A stretch of 64,000 nucleotides of DNA. Origin: Periplaneta americana. Taxonomy: Eukaryota > Arthropoda > Insecta > Blattodea > Blattidae. Shown here piece after piece: positions 46,631 through 57,339 of the stretch. The notes under the pieces are model-generated. The model made no database searches. It worked only from the letters and a program-made list of their open reading frames with translations, and had not been told where the DNA came from. The stretch lies in contig NC_091132.1 of NCBI RefSeq assembly GCF_040183065.1, positions 87,434,606 to 87,498,605 of the forward strand, written 5' to 3'. A program made the position numbers and the translations under genes. The first letter of the stretch is position 1; the number at the start of each line of letters is the position of its first letter.

Positions 46631-47234
46631 GGGCCGTATTCATAGACATTCTTAGCACTGGCTTCCGGTGGATGATCAGCAAACTAACGTTTTTCGTATT
46701 CATAAACCAGTGTTAGCGATATGATATGATATGAATCCTGTACAAGTAACCAGTCAATGGTCAGGGCTATAGTCCCGTCGCACTTATTTCCGGCAGCCAA
46801 TCGCGTTGCAGGTCGGCTACATTTAAACATGTGCGTCTTGTGATTCGTGATTTGCTGATGATGTTATTCATTTCTTAAGGCTCGATAAATACTTAATATA
46901 ATCGCCCGCCATTTTGGCTCTTTCGTTGGCCTTCGCAGAAAGCACACGACGTTATTTGCCACTCAATTATTTGCTGAATTACAGTGCATTTGATTTATTA
47001 TCATAGGAGCTATGATATGATAATGTTTAACGGTGTGGCAAATAGATTCCTCGTATGGTAGCTCGGCAACGAAAGAACAAAAATGGCGAACGATACTACC
47101 TACCTAGGCTTTATAGAGCCTTCACTTCCTAAGACGTAAGCAAAGAGGAGGAGTCACACCAGGAATAACAGCGTCGCGACTATAGTTTAGCACGCTCGTA
47201 GCGCGGGCTAGTGAAATGTCTATGAATAGCACCC
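46631..47234. mobile_element. MITE with GGGCCGTATTCATAGACA-type ends, long form
   Basis: Same ends as 15595-15783, 604 bp. The interior has a second, nested inverted pair (CCGCCATTTTGGCTCTTTCG and CGAAAGAACAAAAATGGCGA), so one strand could fold into a long hairpin. The flanks are TTG and TTA. It lies in the uif-like intron between exons 8 and 7. Confidence 0.8.
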
Positions 47235-47678
47235 TTAATGTTTTCTTTATAAAGGAGCATCGTGCAATTAATCTTGTTACTGTATGAGTAATTGAATTTT
47301 GACCAACAATTTGTATTCTTCTTAAATTAAGTACGCTATCTGCTAATTTCTTCTCTATCAGATTTACATTTTTTTTTTTAATTTGCGTCTTCATTAGGAA
47401 TAAACAAGAATTTTCTTCAACGAAATGTCATAATTGCGTTATTATTGTATTATATTCTTAGATAAACCAAATTCAAGGAAGGAGTTCAAAATTATTGAAA
47501 TATACGATATTCTTCATTAATAAGCACTCAGCTTGTTTTTAAAGTAGAGAAAGCAATAGGTCCAAAGAAAATCATGTTAAAAATTGCCACCTAAACCAGC
47601 TATACCTAAATATTGTTTAATCAGAAATAAGTAAAAAAAAAAAATTAATCACTCAAGACAGGAAATATTAAAACCAAC

Positions 47679-47877
47679 CTAACACAGATCATCCAGACAA
47701 GCAGTACAATGATGATGATGAAGATAACAGCTCCAGCAATACCACCAGCAATGTATGCAAACTCTGACTTCTCTTGACAGTGTTTTCCTGTGAAACTGCC
47801 AACACAGCGGCAAGATGGCTGGCCTCTAGAGTCCTTAATACAAGTTCCTTCATTGTCACAATAACCAATGCACATAT
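47679..47877 (-). CDS. uif: uif-like exon 7: EGF-like domain plus transmembrane segment
   Basis: 199 nt. It encodes [20 protein letters not shown] then [13 protein letters not shown], a six-cysteine EGF domain. This runs directly into [20 protein letters not shown] followed by LLVWMICVR, a clear single membrane span of about 24 residues with a basic stop-transfer end continuing in the next exon. Topology is therefore extracellular N-terminus and cytoplasmic C-terminus. Confidence 0.92.
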
Positions 47878-47973
47878 CTGTGAAAAAAAAAAGTTAAGGT
47901 TATTTCACATTTATCATAAACGGAAATGAATGGTGTCACTAAACCAGATGCTGTCTTTCATAAAAGTTCTTAC

Positions 47974-48121
47974 CTTTACATATATATCCTGTGGCATTGT
48001 ATCCTGGTTTGCATTCGCATCTGAAGTCATTTGTTTCAGGACTCAATAAGCAGTAAGCGTTAGGATCACAGTGCATACCTGGTCCACTCTCACACGGATT
48101 GCTGCATTCCGATTTGCTTGT
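47974..48121 (-). CDS. uif: uif-like exon 6: EGF-like domain
   Basis: 148 nt, acceptor CTTACAG, donor GTAAG. It reads [20 protein letters not shown] followed by [20 protein letters not shown]. Six cysteines in EGF order (C..C..C..C.C..C) end at [10 protein letters not shown]. It leaves one nt, completed as Asp in the next exon. Confidence 0.88.
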
Positions 48122-49134
48122 CTGTAAGAGACAAATAAATTTAATTTTAGGTCTTAGATCTGAATCTATGTTTCCTCAGTTTCAATCTTCAAGATTTTTC
48201 CAAGACAGCAAGCGAAATAGGAAAAGAAGCGTCAAATTTGAACCATTTCCAGATTTACTTCCATCAATAAACAACCAAAAATAACGAGAACCTTTATCTT
48301 ATGAAATGGACTCTAGACTGATCAAATCACCAACAGATACGTACTAGTATATACTGTATTTAATCATTTACAAAAGTCTCAATAATATCTCAACTTACAG
48401 TAATGTAAAGCTGAAAGTTTAAACTTCTTTTCAAAAGAAAGAAAGATTATATTTTGATAAAATTGTATTTATTTTGTTAAAATTTCAGTTGATGCTATAT
48501 GTGTATGTATTACGTCCCCAAGTTAAATTTGCATCTCGTGAATGCAAGAGATGAGTGCTAGTAGTTCTAATATTGCTCTTGTTAGTATACAACCTACTGT
48601 TTTGTCTGTGAGTGAGGTCATGTTACGAGAGATAATGCAATGAGTGAGGTAATATATATAATGTATGTAAGAAATATTGTGCATAATTTTTCTTTTTACC
48701 TTGGCGATTTAATTGAAGTGAATTTTTATGGCAGGCAGAGTAACTATCTCATGCCCCCATGTTTTAAATTGCTACCAGTGCACTTCATTATAACCAGGTA
48801 CCCAGTTTCGAAGCCGTTAGCCCTGTGAACTTACAGTAACACTTTCACAGTATTTATATGGGTACAACACTTTCAGCACCTTCTATTATTCACCACTATC
48901 TCATACAACTCGCTGGCACGAACAGTGAACACCTCTTTATCGGCTTAGTATTTACTCATAGGTCACAAAAGCCAGAGGGAGAGGGAACGGTGATTCATAT
49001 TCTTTCTGGATGCAGATTTAATTGGGCGCGTAGTAAAGTTTTCATTAAAGAGAATAAATTACTAGAGAACTCGTGCTGCTATGCAGCATTCATTTGTACA
49101 AACTCATAGAACTTCTTTCTATATGACATTTGCT

Positions 49135-49325
49135 GTGCACTTGCCCTTTGATTCTCTTTCAACCTTCAGGTCTTTCAACACTTTGCTCGGGATAGTGCGA
49201 CATAAAGCTGTCCATGACAATTCAGATTCTGGTAAATAATTGCCTACCTACTTGATCTAATGTCTGATCTTGAGCTTTATTGATTGCTATACAAAATGTC
49301 AAACGTACTGGAAATTACTTTCTTT
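49135..49325 (-). pseudogene. Helitron/PIF1-type helicase remnant
   Basis: Read on the minus strand, two frames give RLTFCIAINKAQDQTLDQVG followed, after a frameshift and stop, by NCHGQLYVALSRAK. These match the last helicase motifs of Helitron and PIF1 helicases (A-x-T-I-N-K-S-Q-G-Q-T and H-G-Q-L-Y-V-A-L-S-R). Nothing of the Rep domain was found nearby, and no CTRR hairpin terminus was identified. It is a decayed fragment in the uif-like intron. Confidence 0.75.
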
Positions 49326-49876
49326 TGAGCGAAAATGGCAAAGAAGAATCTGATTGTGTTAGGTCAATGCGAGGAAATACAACTCTTTGCTAAGAAGTAT
49401 GTTTTCACTGACAGAATAAATAGGTAGTTATAGAGAATTTGGAAAAGATTCCTGTTTCTCAAATTCTATAAATCCATAACGGACAATGAGGTTTTTCCCT
49501 GCAAAAATGATTTTAACTGAATTAATACTAAGAAATTAGATTGTTTTCTTTTTGAAACTATATAATTTGAACATTTCCCATTATGTCAATAGTATTTTGA
49601 GTTTTGCGAAAGCCTATACCACAATTGGTACTGTACGCATTCTGCAGAACGGAATCACCCACAAACAAATTTAATGTTTCAATACTTAAATATTTCCAAG
49701 GATCCATTTTTAATCTCTTTCCTTACTATATATTTTACCAGTTTTGTGAAAAAAAGTATCATTTTTTTTATTTTCGTATAGAGGTCATTTAATATTACAG
49801 AATCACTGTACATCAGTAATTTTCTTACATACCTAAAATATCACTGTGAAATAGACATACATTCATACCTGAATTA

Positions 49877-50722
49877 TTATCCCGAGTTATCTCGTGCACT
49901 TTGATTCCAGCTCTGGTAGTTGTCCCACTTTGATTTTCTCCTGAACTAATTACCAACTTATGTTTTTTTATGGATTATTTTATGAGGTACAATACCAGTG
50001 CTTTATCAAGGCATTAAATGTTGCTTGTCGTGTGATAGACTCGAAAGCAGGGTATTACACACAGTGGCAGATTGCATTCCGGACAGTAGTATCTGCTCTT
50101 GTGTCGAATTTGATTGTATTTTGAGTCTCTCGCATGAAACACTGTCTGGTTGGTTGTTCTTCTTCAGAGTTCGTGGAATAACTTCTGGAGAATGTCTACC
50201 TGTAAGCCGAAGTGGGTTGGGCGATTTTCCTGGCCATCCTGCCTTGAGTGATAGGACATTCGGGGTGTATTTTTCGAAAATCTTACGAATTACCACCATT
50301 CGATAGTCCAAGGGTGTCTTCCTGCCTTCAGATATCGTATACAAAACGTAGGAATTCCACAAGGCCAACTCGAGAAGATGAAAGAAGATATTTTTATAAT
50401 ATCGCTTTCCACTATTTCGCGGGGCAGGATAAGCTGCCAAGTGCTGGTCTACTTTGTCGACTCCTCCCATTGAGTTGTTATAGTCGACCACCATTTTCGG
50501 CTTCAAATCATCCTTGATGACGACCATCTCAGCGCTGTGTATTGTGCTAAGAAGCACCACATCTTTTTTATCCTTCAACCTGAGGGTAATGTTCTTGTCC
50601 CTCTGGATGGAAACATATATATTCGGGATAATAATCCTTAGCAACGAAGATGGGACTCAAACGAGTTAACTTGGGTTAATAAATTTTGTCAGAAGTTAGC
50701 AACCCGAGTTAACTCGGGTTAA
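49877..50722 (-). mobile_element. piggyBac-like transposon with internal deletion
   Basis: The right end reads inward TTAACCCGAGTTAACTCGGG and the left end TTATCCCGAGTTATCTCGTG, so the TIRs begin CCCGAGTTA-x-CTCG and abut a TTAA target (mutated to TTAT on the left). The inner right end holds a second partial motif at about 50670-50685. The coding part is the C-terminal half of a piggyBac transposase only. At 846 bp it is far shorter than the usual 2-2.5 kb, indicating deletion of the N-terminal half. Confidence 0.75.
50006..50644 (-). pseudogene. piggyBac transposase C-terminal fragment
   Basis: An open minus-strand frame reads RLKDKKDVVLLSTIHSAEMV, KPKMVVDYNNSMGGVDKVDQ, YYKNIFFHLLELALWNSYVL and GRHSPEVIP. 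These are the conserved C-terminal blocks of the piggyBac DDE domain, including the third catalytic Asp region (YN-x-x-MGGVD). The first two catalytic Asp are absent. After GRHSPEVIP the frame loses the expected cysteine-rich zinc finger (C-x-x-C pairs), suggesting a frameshift. Other frames across this region are shadows. Confidence 0.85.
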
Positions 50723-50971
50723 TCAGGGAAGTGGTTAATCAAAGATACTTCGTACAATACACTTTTGGTTAAAGCAATAAGTATGCAGTTATATTTTCTT
50801 GTGAACTTATCACTCAGATTTAACTTTAAAGTGCATTGTTAGTTCCTTTCTTCCAAATGTGGTCCAATTATGGTACCAAGTCTTTATTTCTGGTGTATAT
50901 TTTTGGAATTTTTAGTGCATGTAATTCTGAACACTAATTATAAATATCACAAATATAACTTTAGTTCTTAC

Positions 50972-51283
50972 CGCAGATGTGCCCTTAGTGCTGGTGTTGG
51001 GTGGACAGGATATGCAAGTAGTTTGCTGTGGATCTGGTTGGTATGTGCCCTTCTTGCAAGGTATACAGCTGTTCTGCGTGCCATTCAAGAAGGTTCCAGG
51101 CTGACACACAGGCAAAGTACATTCCTCCACAGTTGCAGCACCAGGTCTGTGTGTAGTGCGGCCAGTTGGACAACCTTGACAAGCTGCTTGGACACCCATT
51201 GTTCTGTATGTTCCTCGTGGACATGGTTCACATTTACCCTCTACTCCCAATTGCCTTCCAGAACCACATTCATCTCGACATTC
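50972..51283 (-). CDS. uif: uif-like exon 5: two GCC2/GCC3 repeats
   Basis: 104 codons in phase 0 at both ends, with acceptor TTTTAAG and donor GTAAGAAC. Starting at [20 protein letters not shown], it holds one complete repeat ([19 protein letters not shown]) and a second ([20 protein letters not shown], then [16 protein letters not shown]). Twenty cysteines at regular spacing point to an extracellular disulfide-rich module. Confidence 0.9.
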
Positions 51284-51826
51284 CTTAAAATTAGACACAG
51301 GATATGAAAGTAAATAATCGACAATATGTATGTAAATTAAATAATTTATTATTAATTTCCCAGAAATAACTTAAAAGCTAGGTAAGATTGCAGGACCTTC
51401 CAGAGTCATTGACCAGGGTATGCCATAGAAGGCTGGTCTAAGCTCTTCCTGCGATGAAATGAGATCATGATAGAGATTTTTTTCGGTTGCCACAGAAAAA
51501 CTTGAACTCTTGGAGAAAACCCGTGTAACTTGAACCACGGGCTTGCCCAACATAAGTCATAAATTGGGGAATATTGCGAATTGAAGGGGGTCCACAGGAT
51601 TACGAGTCCAGCACTCTACACACTGGACTTCTGTGGTGGCAGGAATAATCTATTCTATGTCTGTTTTGCAGTTCAAGTGATTATCTGATTCCAAACAACG
51701 AATTTTGTGCTAATAGATTCCTTGAGATCAATTTCATTTAATCTACTACTGTTGGAAAACTGAGCACTATTATGTGTACTAAATTTGATTACACAAGTTT
51801 ATTAGCACTAAACCAATCATTCGTTA

Positions 51827-52248
51827 ATAAAATATATATAAATTTCAATCATAAGACACATCTGTTTTGCAAATGTTTATTTGCTATATGAATATGGAAT
51901 ATATTAATGTTTTCGCCTTATTGGGCATCATCAGATATAATAAAATATGTAATCTGAACCTTGATCAAATTGAGCAAATAACAAATGAGCAATGTATTAT
52001 ACATGGTGTTGGATCTTCATGAGCTTTATGTATAAAAGTATAAATAAAATGAAGGATAATTAATTTCAATGTGATGTAAACTTTTAAAATTGAAATTGAA
52101 ATTGATTGTGTATACATATAACTCATGTTACAGTATGAATACAAATTAATCAATTAGAATTATACGATTTATCAATGATGTTAAAAAATTATGAATAAAG
52201 TGAATATATTAGCTTAAAAATTAAAATTCACATTGTTCGAAGAATGTC
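51827..52248 (-). repeat. PLE1 left pLTR, inverted copy
   Basis: The sequence is the reverse complement of 54157-54579 with scattered substitutions and small indels. It includes the hammerhead-like core on the minus strand (about 51897-51940). The inner junction lies at a TTCGAA palindrome, which could have primed a fold-back during integration (inference). Confidence 0.9.
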
Positions 52249-53276
52249 CAATTCAAGAAACCATACTCATTATTACAGAAAAACTACATAATTTACAAAT
52301 ACCAGAAACTAAAATTCAACAAATAATACGATTGTTAAATACCGTCACTTCCCAAAATTATTTCACATTTAATCAGAAAATATATAAACAAAACATCGGC
52401 CTAGCTATGGGCAACCCCCTATCAGGAACTCTTACCGAAATCTTCTTACAAAACATAGAAGATAACAAAATCAACGAAATTTTAAATAAACATAACATTA
52501 AATCATACTATAGGTATGTAGATGATACAATCATAATTTATGAAAATACGTCAACAGATAATTCCATTCTCGACTCATTTAATAAATTACACAAAAATCT
52601 AAAATTTACAGTTGAACATGAAATGAATAATTCTATACCATTTTTAGATCTAAAAATAATAAAACATAAATTTGAAGTGAGTTATGATATCTACAGAAAA
52701 CCAACACACACAACACATAGTATACCTGCAGATTCAACACATCCCCAAAACCAAAAACAAAGCATGTTTAATTACCTAACAAATAGATTAACACAATTAC
52801 CATTATCCAAAAACAAATACAAAAAAGAAGTGCAAAGAATATTAGACATCGCAAACGAAAATGGATACAGTAAAACTCTCATTCGGAAACTAATTCGGAA
52901 AAAAGAAAACAACATACAACGACAGACAGCCACGACCTTAGTAAGATCCAACAATAAAAAAACAAAATTTTGGTCAACACTCACCTACAACAAATACATA
53001 TCTAATAAATTAAAAAACTTTTCCAATAAAGAAAATATAAATATAGCATTTAAAACAAATAATAAATTAAATAACAATATCCATAATACAATAAACACTA
53101 AAGATAAATTAAATAGTAAAGGTATATATATGCTCAAATGTCACACATGCGAAAAGAAATACATAGGCCAGACCAAACGTAACATAAAAACAAGATATAA
53201 GGAACATGTCAATGACTTTAAGAACAATAGAGAAAAATCAAAATACGCGGCACAATTAATACAGGACACGAATTAG
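52233..53276 (+). pseudogene. Penelope reverse transcriptase and GIY-YIG endonuclease, truncated
   Basis: The open frame of about 347 codons begins inside the RT palm. It has QKIYKQNIGLAMGNPLSGTL (motif B), SYYRYVDDTIII (YVDD catalytic motif C) and NSIPFLDLKI. The linker NGYSKTLIRKLIRKKEN leads to GIYMLKCHTCEKKYIGQTKR followed by NIKTRYKEH, a GIY-YIG nuclease with the Penelope-type CxxC insert. The stop at 53276 follows a frameshift: the next frame continues GRQNTLSILKTYNNNNFINA and AEEFFIAYYHNKYKNIINEN to about 53431. The N-terminal RT is missing. Confidence 0.9.
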
Positions 53277-54156
53277 GCCGTCAGAACACATTAAGTATCC
53301 TAAAAACTTACAATAATAATAATTTCATAAATGCAGCTGAAGAATTTTTCATTGCATATTACCACAATAAATATAAAAATATAATTAATGAAAATTTATT
53401 AAACTTTAGAAATCCGCTTTACACAATTTAAAGTAGACCCATCCACATCACAAACGACCATGATACGCCGTTCAAATAGTTCCCTTTAAAATCACTGCGC
53501 CACTACACAGCTGAACATATACGATCACCCAGTCTTTAGTTCACTTCAAACTACCAACACACTTCTACAAACATCAAGACATATACATATGTAAGCAATC
53601 GAAAACCGTTATTAATATTATAACAAACTCTTAGTATTCCCAAATTTGCATTTGTTTCTTAATAATTACTTAATAATTCTCATATTTTTTCCCTCGTTCT
53701 TAAAACTGTTTAAACAGATTGAGATAAAATAGTAAAATTAACATTTTCTTATTTTTACAGAAATCATCTTCACATATACAGTCCCTGATAAACTTTGATT
53801 ACACACAGAATCTGTATGTTATTAAAATCAGATGAATATTTTAGATCTAAATGATCAATAATAACCACTATTTGTATCAATGTCAGATAACATTCAGTTC
53901 ACAAGCGAACGTATACGTAAGTAATCTTATAACAATTTATTACATCCATCTCTAAAATAAATAACTTTACATCTTCTCTATTTCGACTATTAATTAATGC
54001 TTATATCAAGTACAACTAATACGATTTACAACTTTGATTCCCCTCACCTTTGTTTTTCAGTACATGATTGAAATTCTACATGTATAATTACAACCAATCG
54101 ACAACATAAGATCCATCAGTCACAACACAACATCAATATTGTATATAGTACCCTAA

Positions 54157-54579
54157 GACATTCTTCGAACAATGTGAATTTTAATTTTGAAGCTAATATA
54201 TTCATTTTATTCATAATTTTTAACATCATTGATAAATCATATAATTCTAATTGATTAATTAGTATTCATACCGTAACATGAGTTATATGCATACACAATC
54301 CATTTCAATTTCAATTTTAAAAGTTTGCATCACATTGAAATTAATTATCCTTCACTTTATTTATACTTTTATACATAAAGCTCATGAAGATCCAACACCA
54401 TGTATAATACATTGCTCATTTGTTATTTGCTCAATTTGATCAAGGTTCAGATTACATATTTTATTATATCTGATGATGCCCAATAAGGCGAAAACGTTAA
54501 TATATTCCATATTCATATAGCAAATAAACATTTGCAAAACAGATGTGTCTTATGATTGAAATTTATATATATTTTATTA
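54157..54579 (+). repeat. PLE1 right pLTR
   Basis: The sense-orientation copy of the terminal repeat. It contains the hammerhead-like core at 54465-54505 and is followed by about 54 bp, rich in A, up to the TSD at 54634. Confidence 0.9.
54465..54505 (+). ncRNA. Hammerhead-ribozyme-like core in PLE1
   Basis: CTGATGA at 54470-54476 is followed by a 3-bp hairpin (GCC/GGC), then GAAA at 54490-54493, a very short stem III region, and TTA as the NUH site. TATAT before the core and ATATA after it can pair as stem I. The core is the hammerhead consensus CUGANGA..GAAA. The matching minus-strand copy lies at 51897-51940 with the core unchanged. Self-cleavage is untested, and the T after CTGATGA is an unusual bulge. 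Confidence 0.55.
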
Positions 54580-54976
54580 TATTACTAGGCATATCTGAAA
54601 ATACAAAAATGAATTGTAAAAAAAAAAAAAAATCAATCATTCGTTAGATTTAACATTGTACCATTTGTAAATTATATTATCTGCAATAATATTTATGGTT
54701 GAGGCTAAACTAGAAACAACAATGGACCTAAAATTGATCCCTTGAGAACTCCATGTTGAATATTTCTAAATTCTGAGTGAGTAACTTCGTAACTGTTTGG
54801 TATATTTATTTTTGTACTTTTTGTTTTCTATTTGACAAATAAGATATAAATTAACTGTGTCATCTCTAATATAATGAAGCTTTAATTTATCAATATATTA
54901 CATTATGGCACTTTAGCGAAATTACAAAATACTTTTTCTCCATATAATTTTAAGTTTGAAGTTCAATACAGTTGAC

Positions 54977-55555
54977 AGCAGCTGGGAAGGTGGTCGTCTG
55001 CTAACGTTTACACCAAGAGAGGCAGATAGAGGGAGCAAGGCAGTGTACAACATTGCCACATTGGACTTAACACATGCATGCAATACAAGCAGCTCAGAAG
55101 AGAATTTAAATTCTCAAAAGACAATAATGATCTTAGTTGTTGATTACTGTGAGCATGGCATCAAACAAACCCTATTTCCCTCACTAACAATTCTTTGTGC
55201 GGTTTGCAAACCCACACCACATGCTTCTGCAGTTGTTTCTTGCGCATTGGCAACGTTGCAGCCAGCACTATGATGGCTGGCAGCATTCTGCTCGACAACA
55301 TTTTTAAAACACCTTTACACCTTAAACACTATTTCCCCTGCCTGCTTCCCCTTCTATTTATTTATCTTACAGACACACAGTATATGTTAGTTTAACTTAT
55401 TCCTTGTATTGAAACACTCACACGTGAACAAACGAACTCGGGAAGCACTTAGTTATTACTGACCAATACTGATTGGTTCTAGAGTATAAGCTTGTGACGT
55501 CACATGTCATAAATGCTACTGCGCATATAGCAGACAACTGGCTTCCCAACTGCTA
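54977..55555. repeat. Possible MITE: imperfect inverted ends
   Basis: AGCAGCTGGGAAGGTGGTCG at the left and, inverted from the right, AGCAGTTGGGAAGCCAGTTG, both continuing TCTGC, face each other. No TSD or coding evidence. It could also be chance. Confidence 0.3.
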
Positions 55556-55564
55556 ACGACTTTA

Positions 55565-55689
55565 GTAATGGTGGTGGTGATGGTGGTAGTAGTAGTAGTA
55601 ACAGTACTGTAGTAGTAGTAGTAGTAGTAGTAGTAATAGTAGCAGTAACAGTACTGTAGTAGTAGTATTAGTAACAGTAGTAGTAACAA

Positions 55690-55724
<35 letters not shown>

Positions 55725-55838
55725 ACAGTACTGTAGTAGTAGTAGTAGTAATAACAGTAGTAGTAGTAGTAACAGTAGTAATAGTAGTAGTAGCAGTAAT
55801 AACAGTAGTAGTAGTAGTAGTAATAGTAGTAGTAGTAC
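55565..55838. repeat. Compound (AGT)n/(AACAGT)n repeat block
   Basis: About 270 bp of AGT-rich sequence with regular AACAGTACTGTAGT, AATAGT and CAGT interruptions, giving a higher-order pattern. The long Thr/Val/Leu-rich reading frames over it are artefacts. Confidence 0.95.
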
Positions 55839-56343
55839 CACCAGTACTATAGTTGAAGTAAAGGACAGAGAAGTAGCAGAAAATAAGTATGAGATGGATG
55901 AAGAGAAAAGAATACATGGAATGAAGAGGGATGAAAGAAGAACAGAAAAAGGAAAAAGATAAAAGGAGATATGACATAGAAGAAAGAAAAAAAAGGGAAG
56001 AAAATGAAAAAGAGCAGCAGAAAAACAGCCATTTCATATTCGAAATTAATTAAAAATAATTAATTGTAAGTTCCTGTTTTCAGATTTACAATGGAATATG
56101 TTCCGGATTTTAACATTGTATTACTGCAGTGGCCGCCATTTTATACCTTCAGCTGTTCTACAGTGATCGCAACAAAGCTACCTAGCTCACTCATCTTGTA
56201 TGCTAAACCTGGCAATGCAGGTGAATGAACTAGAGGGTGGAGGTTGGGAAGTAGCATTCTACTTGTACTAAATGTATTACATTTGCCAACTACTGTATTA
56301 CTGTATGATTACTGATAAAATATTGTTACGTTAGCAATATTAC

Positions 56344-56495
56344 CTCTAGTGATACAGCTTCTGTGGCTCTAGTTGTCTTGCCGAGCCCACAAAGTAAGCA
56401 GCTGAAACTGCCTTCATTTGGTTGGTAGAAACCATGACCGCAGCTCCTGCATAAACCAGCTTCATCGTCAAAGTACTTGCCTGCTGGACAACGCT
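56344..56495 (-). CDS. uif: uif-like exon 4: second GCC2/GCC3 repeat
   Basis: 152 nt, acceptor TTACAG, donor GTAATA. It encodes [20 protein letters not shown] followed by [20 protein letters not shown]. Cysteine spacing repeats that of the previous exon. It ends in phase 0, as required by the next exon. Confidence 0.88.
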
Positions 56496-56586
56496 CTGTA
56501 ACATAAGGTTTTAGAATTCAGTTTTCACAATTCTCTAAGCATTAAATTTGATTTCATGTCTATAGATATACAAATTGTGACTTCAC

Positions 56587-56760
56587 CTTTACAATCATTT
56601 GCACTCCTGGCTCCAGGAGCAATGGTGACACCTTGCCGACCTGCGATAAATGGACAGACTGTACACTGCAACTGACCAGATTCACTCTGGTAACTTCCAA
56701 GAGGGCAAGGTTCACATGTTTGAGTTTCTTGACGATAGTAAGTTCCCACGGCGCACGGCA
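56587..56760 (-). CDS. uif: uif-like exon 3: Ephrin-receptor-like (GCC2/GCC3) repeat
   Basis: 174 nt between TTTCCAG and GTGAAG. It reads [20 protein letters not shown], then [16 protein letters not shown] and ending ANDCK. The spacing C-x-x-G-T-Y ... C-x-x-C-P-x-G-x-Y-Q ... C-x-x-C is the signature of the GCC2/GCC3 repeat found in Ephrin receptor-like extracellular regions. Confidence 0.88.
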
Positions 56761-57044
56761 CTGGAAAGAAACAAGGGAATGTGTCTTGAAAATTTTATTG
56801 CATTATAAAGTAATGATAATGTAGACAATTTAATGATAAAAATACTCAGAAATTCTATCCCGAAAGTAGAATGTAATATTATTGCTGTCTAATGCCTTCA
56901 TTTGATATATTTGTTATCTCTTGATTCTCAAGACACTTTATATCCTCTGATAAGATCTTTCATAACTGAGTAATTACATAATATAATATGTTAATGTTAT
57001 ATCTCTAATTTTTTATATATTGAAGATAAATTATTCATTCATTC

Positions 57045-57208
57045 ATAGTGCTCTTCTCAAGGGTAGGTCTTTCACTGCAAATCCAGCATTCTCCAGTCTT
57101 TCCTATTTTCTGCCTTTTTCTTAGATTCCATATAAGATCCATATATCTTAATATCGTCTATCATCTGATATCTTCTTCTGCCCCGAACTCTTCTCCTGTT
57201 CACCATAA
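57045..57208 (-). mobile_element. Family B RTE-like 3' end, third copy
   Basis: The minus strand reads MVNRRRVRGRRRYQMIDDIK followed by IYGSYMESKKKAENRKDWRM, the same C-terminus as at 3305-3520. The 3' end meets an (ATTC)n simple repeat near 57033-57045. Confidence 0.8.
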
Positions 57209-57339
57209 GGAATGGTACACAGAATTTCTTATAGAAACAAATCCATATCAAACAAACGTCACCTATAATTATGTAAAATACTTGTATCTTCTCTAGTGAA
57301 TTACTGATGAAGGATGACTGACTTTTAGCACAAAAAATC

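Larger units (their letters stand above)
51827..54633 (+). mobile_element. Penelope-like retroelement with inverted terminal repeats (PLE1)
   Basis: A 2.8 kb insertion flanked by the 13-bp direct repeat CAATCATTCGTTA (51814-51826 and 54634-54646), ending in an A-rich tail. About 422 bp at each side (51827-52248 and 54157-54579) are inverted copies of one another. Between them lies an ORF with a Penelope reverse transcriptase and GIY-YIG endonuclease. The inverted 5' copy is characteristic of the rearranged pLTRs of Penelope-like elements. The body is 5'-truncated. It lies in the uif-like intron between exons at 50972-51283 and 56344-56495. Confidence 0.93.

Noticed and set aside
50669-50722. 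Origin or regulatory palindrome CCCGAGTTAACTCGGG
   Set aside because: Best explained as the terminus of a piggyBac-like element with TTAA target.
50870-51307. 145-codon plus-strand frame
   Set aside because: It is the antisense shadow of the cysteine-rich exon 50972-51283, whose splice sites and domain pattern are on the minus strand.
51560-51650. tRNA-like segment (GATTACGAGTCCAGCACTC)
   Set aside because: Only an anticodon-arm-like piece; no A or B box good enough to call a SINE.
55516-56037. 173-codon Thr/Leu/Tyr-rich protein
   Set aside because: It is a translation of the AGT simple repeat plus a purine-rich stretch; no coding signature.
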